DNA from: Bacteroidaceae bacterium
GTDB taxonomy: Bacteria; Bacteroidota; Bacteroidia; Bacteroidales; Bacteroidaceae
Assembly (NCBI GenBank): GCA_017631315.1
Contig: JAGBTN010000010.1
Coordinates: forward strand, 62,001 to 126,000
Direction of reading: 5' to 3'
Length of the DNA: 64,000 nucleotides
Shown here: positions 52,371 to 59,660 of the stretch, one piece after another
How the letters are laid out: the number at the start of each line of letters is the position of its first letter
How positions within the stretch are numbered: position 1 is the first letter of the stretch
Program-made: the position numbers and the translations under genes
Notes under the pieces: generated by a model
Database searches by the model: none
The model's input: only the letters and a program-made list of their open reading frames with translations
Told to the model about the DNA's origin: nothing

Positions 52371-53333
52371 ATGACAAAAAACCTTTTCACGAAAGCGGAG
52401 CTGGAAAAGCTTCGTGAACTGCCCATCGAAGGCGTTGCTTCTCGCTTGGGGTTGGATGTTCGCCAACATCGTTGCCTTTGTCCGTTTCACGACGACCACA
52501 CACCGAGCATGACGTTCAGCACGACGAAGAACAGATACCGTTGCTATGTCTGTGGTGCTCACGGAAGCACGATAGATCTGGTGATGGGCGTGTTGTTTGA
52601 CAAACAGGGTGGGGCAGCCAGTGCTTTGACCGATGCCTGCAAATGGCTGACGAAGGAGTTTGGCGTTCTTGTGGCTTCACAGTATATGTGTAAGTCAAAG
52701 TCGGAAGTAACTCCCTTTGAGCCAAAACGCTTTGCCCGTTATTTCGAACAGCCTAAACTATCGTTGAATGCACAAGACTTCCTTTTTGCCAAACGGCATC
52801 TTCATCCTGCAGTGGTAAGATATTGTCGGTTGAATTCTTATAAAGATTGGCTGCAAATCCCATATTATGACATAAATGGGAATCTGCAGGGCATCCAAAG
52901 CCGATATATGGGCAAGGATAAGTTACAACCGCGATTCCTTTTTCCACGCGGCAAGGGTTGTCACATTTATAATATGCAAGTTTTGAAAATGTTGTGCCCT
53001 GGGGAAGACCTCTATATTGCCGAAGGTTGCAGCGACTGTTGGGCATTGCTTTCTGCCGGGCACAAAACGATTGCCATTCCGTCTGCTACGCTGCTCAATC
53101 GTGAAGAACTGAAGGCTATGTTCTTGAAGTTGAATCTTATGGAAAACAGAAATACAGTTCATCTATATCCGGACCAGGATATGGCAGGCGAAAATCTCTA
53201 TAAGAAACTCCATGCAGTTGCCGCAGATGTCGGTATTCCGCTGGTTCGACATAACCTGCCAAGCGGCTGCAAAGATTTCTCAGACTTCTGGATAAGTCAA
53301 CAGAGTAGCCGAAAGGAACATATAATGACATAA
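52371..53333 (+). CDS. CHC2 zinc-finger / Toprim primase-like protein
   Basis: A 320-residue protein. The N-terminal primase zinc ribbon is at about 34-65 (CLCPFHDDHTPSMTFSTTKN, then YRCYVCGAHGSTIDLV). The Toprim-like catalytic part covers about 215-310 with the acidic residues in LYIAEGCSDCWALLSAG and HLYPDQDMAGENLYKKL. It lacks the full RNA-polymerase and helicase-binding regions of chromosomal DnaG, as expected of mobile or accessory primases. It is divergent from HU-HIG. Replication of an integrated element or a regulatory role are both possible. Confidence 0.88.
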   Translation: MTKNLFTKAELEKLRELPIEGVASRLGLDVRQHRCLCPFHDDHTPSMTFSTTKNRYRCYVCGAHGSTIDLVMGVLFDKQGGAASALTDACKWLTKEFGVLVASQYMCKSKSEVTPFEPKRFARYFEQPKLSLNAQDFLFAKRHLHPAVVRYCRLNSYKDWLQIPYYDINGNLQGIQSRYMGKDKLQPRFLFPRGKGCHIYNMQVLKMLCPGEDLYIAEGCSDCWALLSAGHKTIAIPSATLLNREELKAMFLKLNLMENRNTVHLYPDQDMAGENLYKKLHAVAADVGIPLVRHNLPSGCKDFSDFWISQQSSRKEHIMT

Positions 53334-53379
53334 ATGTGTCTAATCATTTTGATTTCAACTCGTTTTTTAGTAAATTTGC

Positions 53380-53994
53380 ATGGAAATTTATACACTGACA
53401 ATGTTATATGCTTTAGCACATTTTCTAAGAGACAAGACACCTTGGATTTGGACAATGCTCGATGTCGTTAACTCGGCATTGTTTGCATTACGATACGACA
53501 GAAAACTCAATGCGCTTGAAACAAGGATCATGGCTAAATATACGGCAAAAGCAGGCTATAAAGTTTGCAGAATGAGAGATGTAAATGCATCACAACTCGT
53601 TGACTTCTTTAACAATCAACCAAAAGAGGCGTTTAAATACTTTAAGCCACACGGCTTTGATGAGAAATCAATTTTATCTCTGCAACAAAACAAATCGTTT
53701 CTCGCATATGTGCTTCTCGACAACGATAGAATTGCCAGTTATTGTTTTAACCGTTCATTCTTTCACGGAAAAGGTTTTCGCGGTCGTATGACTGGCATTA
53801 ATCATCGAGGAAGGGGATTGGGAACGCTAATGAACAAGTTATTAAACGAAATAGCTTTTGGAATTGGACTTCAGTTATTTGAAACTGTTTCGAAGGACAA
53901 TGTTGCCTCGTATCGGTCTGCAGTCAGTGCCGGTGATTTTAAGGTTGTAAAGGAGCTGCCCAATAATGAGTTGTTTCTACAAATCATACAATAA
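53380..53994 (+). CDS. GNAT-like N-acetyltransferase
   Basis: A 204-residue protein. The N-terminal about 45 residues are hydrophobic or helical. The C-terminal about 145 residues look like a GNAT fold, with the acetyl-CoA loop in MTGINHRGRGLGTLMNKLL near 130-148 (R-G-x-G-L/T pattern) and VSKDNVASYRSAVSAGDFKV near 170. It is followed 15 bp later by the initiating sugar transferase gene, a pairing typical of loci where an amino-sugar is acetylated (with the downstream aminotransferase). Confidence 0.75.
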   Translation: MEIYTLTMLYALAHFLRDKTPWIWTMLDVVNSALFALRYDRKLNALETRIMAKYTAKAGYKVCRMRDVNASQLVDFFNNQPKEAFKYFKPHGFDEKSILSLQQNKSFLAYVLLDNDRIASYCFNRSFFHGKGFRGRMTGINHRGRGLGTLMNKLLNEIAFGIGLQLFETVSKDNVASYRSAVSAGDFKVVKELPNNELFLQIIQ

Positions 53995-54009
53995 CACCTA
54001 CTAACATAT

Positions 54010-54720
54010 ATGTTGCTAAAATATATTTTCGACAGAATCGTTTCTTTCATTGGCCTGCTTTTCTTGTGGCCGGTGCTACTGGTTGTGGCGGTTCTGATAA
54101 AGATAAAGATGCCTGGCGGACCAGTCTTTTTTGTACAAAAGAGGGTGGGCAAGGATGGCGAACTATTCAACTGCCATAAGTTCAGGACAATGAAGGTAGC
54201 CTCTCCCCAACCCTCCCCTGAAGGTAAGGGAGCCTCAAATTGGACGACGGTAAGTGTGGCGGGAGATAACCGCATCACACTACTTGGAGCAAAACTACGA
54301 CATTACAAACTTGACGAACTGCCCGGGCTATGGGATGTGTTGAGAGGAAAGATGTCGTTCGTAGGACCTCGTCCTGATGTGCCTGGATATGCCGACAAAC
54401 TGACAGGCGAAGATAGAGAAATCCTTAAACTGCGACCTGGCATTACAGGACCGGCAACGCTGAAATACCGACTGGAGGACGAGATGATCGCAGATTATAT
54501 CTGCGAAATGAAGAGTGAAGAGTTAAGAGTGAAGAATGGCATTCCCGTCGGTTTGACTAATCAGGAGTTGGCGGTGTGGTACAACGACAATGTGATCTAT
54601 CCGGACAAAGTACGATTGAATCTTTACTACCTGAAGCACTATTCCTTTATAAAGGACATAAAAATGATTTTCGCTACTGTGCTAGGTAGACACATTGAAT
54701 ATAACAATGAAATTATATAA
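54010..54720 (+). CDS. Undecaprenyl-phosphate sugar-1-phosphate transferase
   Basis: A 236-residue monotopic phosphoglycosyltransferase (bacterial sugar transferase family) that loads the first sugar phosphate on the lipid carrier. The N-terminal helix (IFDRIVSFIGLLFLWPVLLV) leads to GPVFFVQKRVGKDGELFNCH near 37-56, then LRHYKLDELPGLWDVLRGKM and FVGPRPDVPGYADK. Two in-frame insertions interrupt it: the palindromic element at residues about 63-75 (ASPQPSPEGKGAS) and a SEELR-type repeat at about 167-176. The catalytic segments are intact. Confidence 0.93.
   Translation: MLLKYIFDRIVSFIGLLFLWPVLLVVAVLIKIKMPGGPVFFVQKRVGKDGELFNCHKFRTMKVASPQPSPEGKGASNWTTVSVAGDNRITLLGAKLRHYKLDELPGLWDVLRGKMSFVGPRPDVPGYADKLTGEDREILKLRPGITGPATLKYRLEDEMIADYICEMKSEELRVKNGIPVGLTNQELAVWYNDNVIYPDKVRLNLYYLKHYSFIKDIKMIFATVLGRHIEYNNEII
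54199..54235 (+). repeat. In-frame palindromic element inside the sugar transferase gene
   Basis: CTCTCCCCAACCCTCCCC followed by TGAAGGTAAGGGAG, a near-palindrome read in a different frame from the copy in the GT32-like gene. It encodes residues about 63-75. Confidence 0.75.
54511..54536 (+). repeat. In-frame AAGAGTGAAGAGTTAAGA repeat inside the sugar transferase gene
   Basis: AAGAGTGAAGAGTTAAGAGT followed by GAAGAA encodes KSEELRVKN. It is related to the repeat at 50562-50598. Confidence 0.65.
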
Positions 54721-54722
54721 TC

Positions 54723-56123
54723 ATGGCTGAAAGAAAGCGTATATATCTTTGCCTGGCTCACATGAGTGAAGAGGGCATCGAGCAGAAATATATCAAAGAG
54801 GCATTTGACACGAATTGGGTGGTGCCTCTGGGACCTAATGTGAATGGGTTTGAGGAAGATCTAGAGGCTTTTGTAAGCCCCACCCCGACCCTCCCCAGTA
54901 GGGAGGGGAATATGAGAGTGGTGGCTCTGTCGAGCGGTACGGCGGCAATACATCTGGCGCTGATTGGCTGTGGCGTTGGGCCTGGCGATGAGGTGATAGT
55001 ACAGAGCTTTACGTTCTGTGCTTCGAGCCATCCGATTACTTACCTTGGGGCTACACCGGTATTTGTGGACTCCGAAAGGGAGACTTGGAATATGGACCCA
55101 GAACTGCTGGAGTTTGCCATCAAAGACCGCATAGATAAGACAGGAAAGAAGCCCAAGGCTATTATTCCTGTGGCTCTCTATGGTATGCCATACAGAATTG
55201 ACGAGATAATGGCGATTGCCGACAGGTATGAGATTCCCGTAATTGAAGATGCAGCTGAAGGCTTTGGTTCTCGCTATAACGGACAGATGCTGGGCACCTT
55301 CGGCAGATATGGTGCTTTGTCGTTCAACGGGAACAAGATGATTACGACAAGCGGCGGTGGTGCGCTGATCTGTAGCCCCACTTCGGAGCAGGATGGCTGG
55401 GCTGGGGCCGATACTATTATGTGGTATGCCACTCAGGCTCGAGAGAGCTATCCTTACTATCAGCATGAAAAGATTGGATACAACTATCGTATGTCGAACA
55501 TCTGCGCGGGTATCGGTCGCGGCCAAATGACGGTGGCGAACAAACATATTGAACACCATAAACATGTGCAGTCGCTCTACGAGGAACTTTTGGCCGATTT
55601 TCCCGGCATCAGTGTCCACTGCCAACCCCAACAGACCTGTCCTCTCAAGAATGCTAATGGCGAACAGGATGTTTATGACAGCAACTATTGGCTTTGCACG
55701 ATTACACTGGCTCCTGAGTTGAGGATAAAAGGGCAAGAGAATGCATATAAGTCTGTAATAAAGGGTGCTGTGGGTGGCGCTGCAGGTGTGATTCATGAGG
55801 CAGAAACGGCCACAACGGATTGTCAGCCGAATGACAATGTGGAAGCTTTACGCGTTTATCTGGACCAGGCCGGCATTGAAGCACGCCCGGTATGGAAACC
55901 GATGCACTGTCAACCTGTTTACCGACAAGGTGTGGTGAAGAAGGAAAATATCAGAATGAAAGATGAAGATATCGTATGTCAGACATCAGACTCGAGCGTG
56001 GCATACATTAACGGCATCTCGGAGGATATCTTTAAGATAGGTATGTGCCTGCCTGCCGGACCATACGTCTCGGACGATGATGTGAGGTATATTGTAGAAA
56101 AAATAAGAGAAGCAATTGACTGA
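54723..56123 (+). CDS. DegT/DnrJ/EryC1/StrS family sugar aminotransferase
   Basis: A 466-residue PLP enzyme that aminates a nucleotide-activated keto-sugar. AIHLALIGCGVGPGDEVIVQ near 75-94, IPVIEDAAEGFGSRYNGQ near 169-186, and the PLP-binding lysine in SFNGNKMITTSGGGALI near 205 are all present. It is longer than the usual about 380-400 residues. One extra part (SPTPTLPSREGN, about 51-62) is encoded by the palindromic element; further extra sequence lies at about 340-360 and around 410 (KKENIRMKDEDIVC). It follows the initiating transferase by 2 bp. Product likely an amino sugar acetylated by the GNAT protein. Confidence 0.92.
   Translation: MAERKRIYLCLAHMSEEGIEQKYIKEAFDTNWVVPLGPNVNGFEEDLEAFVSPTPTLPSREGNMRVVALSSGTAAIHLALIGCGVGPGDEVIVQSFTFCASSHPITYLGATPVFVDSERETWNMDPELLEFAIKDRIDKTGKKPKAIIPVALYGMPYRIDEIMAIADRYEIPVIEDAAEGFGSRYNGQMLGTFGRYGALSFNGNKMITTSGGGALICSPTSEQDGWAGADTIMWYATQARESYPYYQHEKIGYNYRMSNICAGIGRGQMTVANKHIEHHKHVQSLYEELLADFPGISVHCQPQQTCPLKNANGEQDVYDSNYWLCTITLAPELRIKGQENAYKSVIKGAVGGAAGVIHEAETATTDCQPNDNVEALRVYLDQAGIEARPVWKPMHCQPVYRQGVVKKENIRMKDEDIVCQTSDSSVAYINGISEDIFKIGMCLPAGPYVSDDDVRYIVEKIREAID
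54877..54908 (+). repeat. In-frame palindromic element inside the aminotransferase gene
   Basis: GCCCCACCCCGACCCTCCCC then AGTAGGGAGGGG, encoding residues about 51-62 of the aminotransferase. Confidence 0.75.
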
Positions 56124-56139
56124 CCCAAACCTTTTTTGC

Positions 56140-57201
56140 ATGACGAAGTCTGAAATTTTATTTTGGGAACTGCTGCGTGTTTGCATTAGCATGAGAAAAA
56201 CTCTGTCTCAATCATTCACGGACGAGCAGTGGAACGGGGCATTGAGGCTGGCACAGGAACAAACTGTTGTCGGTGTGCTGGTCAATGCCTTGGAGCAACT
56301 GCCAAAGGAGCAACTGCCTTCGAGGCTCATCTTGTTGCAGTGGATTGGAATGGGGGAACTTATTGTTGGCAATTCCGACAAACTGACAAAAGCAAGCATC
56401 GATACTGTGAAGTTTTTCCGAGATAATAGCTTTGCATGCCACATCCTGAAGGGGTGTTCTGTGGCTCGTTACTATCCTGTGCCTCTTCGCCGCACTTCGG
56501 GCGATGTGGATGTCTGGGTTGATGCAAAAAGAAAGGTGATTTACAATTTTGCCCGAAACTTCGACAAAGACAGAAAGATACATGGGGCAAACTATCACCA
56601 CATACATCTCCATTTGCACGAAGATGTGCACACCGAAGTGCATATCTGGCCATCGTGTTTGAGCAGTCCATTGAGAAACCACAGGCTGCATAAGTTCTGC
56701 CGCCTGCACCGGCCAACGATGGAAACAGATAAACCATCGTTGGCTTTTGACAGAGTCTTTATCCTGTTGCATGCCTATCAGCATTTGTGTGGACATGGGG
56801 TGGGGCTACGGCAACTGATGGATTACTACTATGTGCTTAAGCAAGGCTTCACGGAGGACGAGAAGGCTGATGCTGTCTTTTGGATCTCCCAACTTGGCAT
56901 GAAACGTTTTGCAGAAGGCGTGATGTGGATATTCCAAAGAGTTTTTGGCATGGAGGAGAAGTATCTGCTTTTCGAGCCTAACGAGAAAGAGGGACGGTTC
57001 ATCATGCGTGAGGTGATGCTGACCGGCAACATGGGACATAGCGAAACACGCAAATGGGGCTCGCTGAAAACGCCTTTGTCGAGGTTCGTATACAATCTGC
57101 GACGTGACATTTATTTTCTTACACACTATCCACACGAGGCGATATGGCAACCATTCTTCTCGCTTTACCTCAATGTGTGGAGAGTATTGGCAGTGCATTA
57201 G
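56140..57201 (+). CDS. Nucleotidyltransferase-fold family protein
   Basis: A 353-residue protein of the uncharacterised nucleotidyltransferase family PF14907. The catalytic-type segment LRRTSGDVDVWVDAKRK is at about 115-131 (two Asp spaced D-x-D, preceded by Ser-Gly), and the neighbouring HILKGCSVARYY near 98 fits the fold. Members occur in polysaccharide and peptide-modification loci, and their reaction is unknown. A TTG at 56116 gives a longer frame overlapping the aminotransferase; the ATG at 56140 is preferred. It ends the polysaccharide locus. Confidence 0.75.
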   Translation: MTKSEILFWELLRVCISMRKTLSQSFTDEQWNGALRLAQEQTVVGVLVNALEQLPKEQLPSRLILLQWIGMGELIVGNSDKLTKASIDTVKFFRDNSFACHILKGCSVARYYPVPLRRTSGDVDVWVDAKRKVIYNFARNFDKDRKIHGANYHHIHLHLHEDVHTEVHIWPSCLSSPLRNHRLHKFCRLHRPTMETDKPSLAFDRVFILLHAYQHLCGHGVGLRQLMDYYYVLKQGFTEDEKADAVFWISQLGMKRFAEGVMWIFQRVFGMEEKYLLFEPNEKEGRFIMREVMLTGNMGHSETRKWGSLKTPLSRFVYNLRRDIYFLTHYPHEAIWQPFFSLYLNVWRVLAVH

Positions 57202-57276
57202 ACACCCCAAGAAACGCTTATATGAAGGCTGAAGACAAAAAAAATAATGATTTTTTGCAAAAAAGTGTCCAAATGT

Positions 57277-57307
57277 TTTGTGGATATCAAAAAAAGCCTT
57301 ACCTTTG
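57277..57307 (+). promoter_or_regulatory. Promoter of the tRNA cluster
   Basis: TTTG at 57277-57280, a 19-bp spacer and TACCTTTG at 57300-57307 match the Bacteroidota promoter. tRNA-Leu starts 77 bp downstream. Confidence 0.75.
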
Positions 57308-57383
57308 CACTCGCAATTCAGAGGAATAGCATAAAAGGTTGCTCTATTGAGGAGTAGAATTTTCTGAAAAGACAACATTAGTT

Positions 57384-57466
57384 GGAGAGGTGGCGGAATT
57401 GGTAGACGCGCTACTTTGAGGGGGTAGTGCCAGTATGGCGTGGGAGTTCGAGTCTCCTCCTCTTCA
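57384..57466 (+). tRNA. tRNA-Leu (GAG)
   Basis: The acceptor GGAGAGG pairs with CCTCTTC (one G-U). There is a D-arm with GGTAGAC, an anticodon loop TTGAGGG giving GAG in a 5-bp stem, a long variable arm of class II type, and a T-arm with GTTCGAGTC. CCA is not encoded. Confidence 0.92.
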
Positions 57467-57477
57467 CACAATGTCAG

Positions 57478-57550
57478 GCGGAAATAGCTCAGTTGGTAGA
57501 GCACAACCTTGCCAAGGTTGGGGTCGCGAGTTCGAGTCTCGTTTTCCGCT
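57478..57550 (+). tRNA. tRNA-Gly (GCC)
   Basis: The acceptor GCGGAAA pairs with TTTCCGC. The anticodon stem CAACC/GGTTG holds the loop TTGCCAA, anticodon GCC. The T-loop is TTCGAGT and CCA is not encoded. Copies of its 3' end follow downstream. Confidence 0.95.
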
Positions 57551-57661
57551 CGCAGAGCATGAAACGAGCTCAAGGTTAAAACAGCATCGAGTCTCGTTTT
57601 CCGCTCGTAGAGCAAAACGAGTTGAAGATGTTTAAACATTGACTCTCGTTCGCTGCTCTTT
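57532..57661. repeat. Duplicated tRNA-Gly 3' end segments
   Basis: The last part of tRNA-Gly plus flank (57532-57559) recurs at 57587-57614 with one base change in 28. A shorter diverged copy (about 20 bp) sits at 57641-57660. The copies are spaced 55 and about 52 bp apart. Confidence 0.8.
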
Positions 57662-57673
57662 TTTTTTACCCAT

Positions 57674-57757
57674 GCCCAGGTGGCGGAATGGTAGACGCGC
57701 GCGTTTCAGGTGCGCGTGCCGAGAGGCGTGCAGGTTCGAGTCCTGTTCTGGGCACCA
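57674..57757 (+). tRNA. tRNA-Leu (CAG)
   Basis: The acceptor GCCCAGG pairs with TCTGGGC. The anticodon loop TTCAGGT gives CAG in the stem CGCGT/GCGCG. A long variable arm is present, and CCA (57755-57757) is encoded, unlike in the two tRNAs upstream. Confidence 0.93.
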
Positions 57758-57760
57758 TGA

Positions 57761-57797
57761 AAGAGAAGTTGACGAAGGACGTTGACTTCTCTTTTTT
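57761..57797 (+). terminator. Terminator after the tRNA cluster
   Basis: A stem AGAGAAGT / ACTTCTCT extended by GAC / GTT-type pairing, then six T, directly after tRNA-Leu(CAG). Confidence 0.85.
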
Positions 57798-57916
57798 ATG
57801 TATATTATCTTTTTCTCATATTCCGATTCTCTTTTCTGTCTATACATTATTATTTATTTGTCTTTACGAATTAGTAAAATAATTCAACAAAAAGGAACAA
57901 TGTCTCCGTTTTTTTG

Positions 57917-57924
57917 TATCTTTG
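57917..57924 (+). promoter_or_regulatory. -7 box of the acidic-tailed protein gene
   Basis: TATCTTTG, an exact match to the consensus, about 22 bp before the chosen ATG at 57947. Confidence 0.65.
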
Positions 57925-57946
57925 CAAAAAATATACTTTGACAGAT

Positions 57947-58777
57947 ATGGAAGACAATAATAATGATGTAATGAGCATGCCCACGAAGAAGTTGGCAAAG
58001 AAGAATATTATGAAACTTGAAAGCATTCTTGACATTAACTCTAACAACATTTGGGAATTAGATGAGTTTTCTATTGCCGAGGCTTGGGAAAGAGAACGAG
58101 AAGAAGATGACTTCAGTATAAGCGAACAAAAACTTCTTGGCACAATAAGACTGGCGTTTGAAGTTGTACACTATAACCCTGAAGACGAACGCGATATTGC
58201 AAAGTATGAAAACGGCGGATGGGCTAAGCTGACACATTGCCAGGAATCGAAGGGTTGTGTTGCTATTCGCCGAAAAGCCATAGAGCGTATCACAGACCTC
58301 AGTTACGAGAACATCAAACACATTTCAACTGCAATGCTGCTTGAACTCATCAGTCGTAACTTCGGCGGAGGATGGGATTCGATAGCTCTCTCTATTCGTG
58401 ACATTATAGAGATGGGGTTTGAAATAAGTACCACTCAGTTGCCCCAGAGCCGCATTCATGCTCCAGGAGGAACTCTTGAAAAGAAGGTGGCACAAGGTTT
58501 CGAAGTTCTGGAAATACAGAAAGGTACATGGGTTGAAGCAATTTTTGCTAAGAAGAAGGATCCCATAGAGAAGGTTCATTCCGCTCTCAATGACAGAGAA
58601 TATGACGAGGACGGTAATCTCATTTCGTCGAAAAGTGAAATGGATATCAACGATGACAATGATGATGATATCACAGAAAATGACGATACCTACTTCAGCA
58701 GTCTTACGCCCGAAGCAGCCACTGATGATTTAGAGGAAGAAGGTCTTTCAATAGAAGACGTAGAGGAGGAAGAGTAG
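57947..58777 (+). CDS. Conserved-looking protein with acidic C-terminal tail, function unknown
   Basis: A 276-residue cytoplasmic protein I cannot place in a family. Residues 1-200 appear folded and alpha/beta, with a segment of helices (IRRKAIERITDLSYENIKHI; LLELISRNFGGGWDSIALSI). The last about 70 residues are strongly acidic (MDINDDNDDDITENDDTYFS, then LEEEGLSIEDVEEEE), as in nucleic-acid mimics or chaperone tails. The frame is open from 57914, but the -7 box at 57917-57924 lies inside that extension, so the ATG at 57947 is chosen. Convergent with the TrmH gene, 2 bp apart. Confidence 0.75.
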   Translation: MEDNNNDVMSMPTKKLAKKNIMKLESILDINSNNIWELDEFSIAEAWEREREEDDFSISEQKLLGTIRLAFEVVHYNPEDERDIAKYENGGWAKLTHCQESKGCVAIRRKAIERITDLSYENIKHISTAMLLELISRNFGGGWDSIALSIRDIIEMGFEISTTQLPQSRIHAPGGTLEKKVAQGFEVLEIQKGTWVEAIFAKKKDPIEKVHSALNDREYDEDGNLISSKSEMDINDDNDDDITENDDTYFSSLTPEAATDDLEEEGLSIEDVEEEE

Positions 58778-58779
58778 TC

Positions 58780-59535
58780 TTAGCGCATACGCCTGCAAAA
58801 CTCTGCACAGACAATGCCGGTGCAGACTGCAACGTTGAGACTCTCCGTGGTTAAAGCTCCCTGCGGATAATTAGGAACATAGAGGCGTCGGTTCACGAGA
58901 TTTGCTATCTCGGGGCTGATGCCTTTTCCTTCATTACCCATGACAATGATGCCAGTAGAGGAAAGGGGTTCCTGATAAATGTCTTTTCCGTCGAGGAAGG
59001 TACCATAGATTGGCATGTCTAACTGCGATAGCACCTCGCCAAGATTGCATGAGTGAACTTTTACTCTTGCCAATGCACCCATGCATGATTGTACGCATTT
59101 AGGATTAAAGACATCGACGGTTCCTTCGGAACAAAGGATGTGTCGTATGCCAAACCAGTCGGCAATCCTCAGTATTGTACCCAGATTGCCAGGGTCTTGT
59201 ACAGTGTCGAGTGCTAAAACCAGTTGCTCCTTCAGGGATGAGACATCGAGATTGTTGCGTACGACGGGCATTACGGCCAGTACACTTTGTGGGGTACGAA
59301 GAAGGCTGGTTCTCTTCAGTTCCTCTGTTGTTACCTCATCGATTTCACAATCATTTCCTATTAAATGTGAGTTCTGGCTCAGCCATTCTGGTGTTGCTGC
59401 CACATAAAGAGGCGTAGAATAGAGGAGAAGTTCGCCTACGAGTTTCGGCCCTTCTGCCACAAATGCGCTATGGCGGAGACGATACTTTTGCAGTTCGAGC
59501 GATTTAATCCATTTGATACGAGCCCTACTAATCAT
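58780..59535 (-). CDS. TrmH/SpoU family RNA 2'-O-methyltransferase
   Basis: A 251-residue SPOUT methyltransferase. An N-terminal substrate-binding domain (about 1-95, FVAEGPKLVGELL) precedes the knotted SAM domain with the three SpoU motifs: LALDTVQDPGNLGTILRIAD near 110, GIIVMGNEGKGISPEI near 195 and YVPNYPQGALTTESLNVAVC near 220. It modifies ribose 2'-OH in rRNA or tRNA; the target nucleotide is not clear. A TATCTTTG box lies at 59558-59565 on the minus strand, back to back with the TamL-like gene. Confidence 0.92.
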   Translation of the reverse strand: MISRARIKWIKSLELQKYRLRHSAFVAEGPKLVGELLLYSTPLYVAATPEWLSQNSHLIGNDCEIDEVTTEELKRTSLLRTPQSVLAVMPVVRNNLDVSSLKEQLVLALDTVQDPGNLGTILRIADWFGIRHILCSEGTVDVFNPKCVQSCMGALARVKVHSCNLGEVLSQLDMPIYGTFLDGKDIYQEPLSSTGIIVMGNEGKGISPEIANLVNRRLYVPNYPQGALTTESLNVAVCTGIVCAEFCRRMR

Positions 59536-59557
59536 ATGTCAGCGTTTTTTTTCGATG

Positions 59558-59565
59558 CAAAGATA
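59558..59565 (-). promoter_or_regulatory. -7 box of the TrmH-family gene
   Basis: TATCTTTG on the minus strand, 22 bp before the start codon. Confidence 0.6.
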
Positions 59566-59648
59566 CGAAAAAGTTCATAGTTTAGGATTCCTGATGTGGA
59601 GTTTTTGCTATTTCATTTTCCTTTTTTCATAGTTTCGATTTTTTGTTG

Positions 59649-59656
59649 TATCTTTG
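59649..59656 (+). promoter_or_regulatory. -7 box of the TamL-like gene
   Basis: TATCTTTG ends 4 bp before the GTG at 59661, implying a nearly leaderless transcript if this start is right. Confidence 0.55.
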
Positions 59657-59660
59657 CCAC

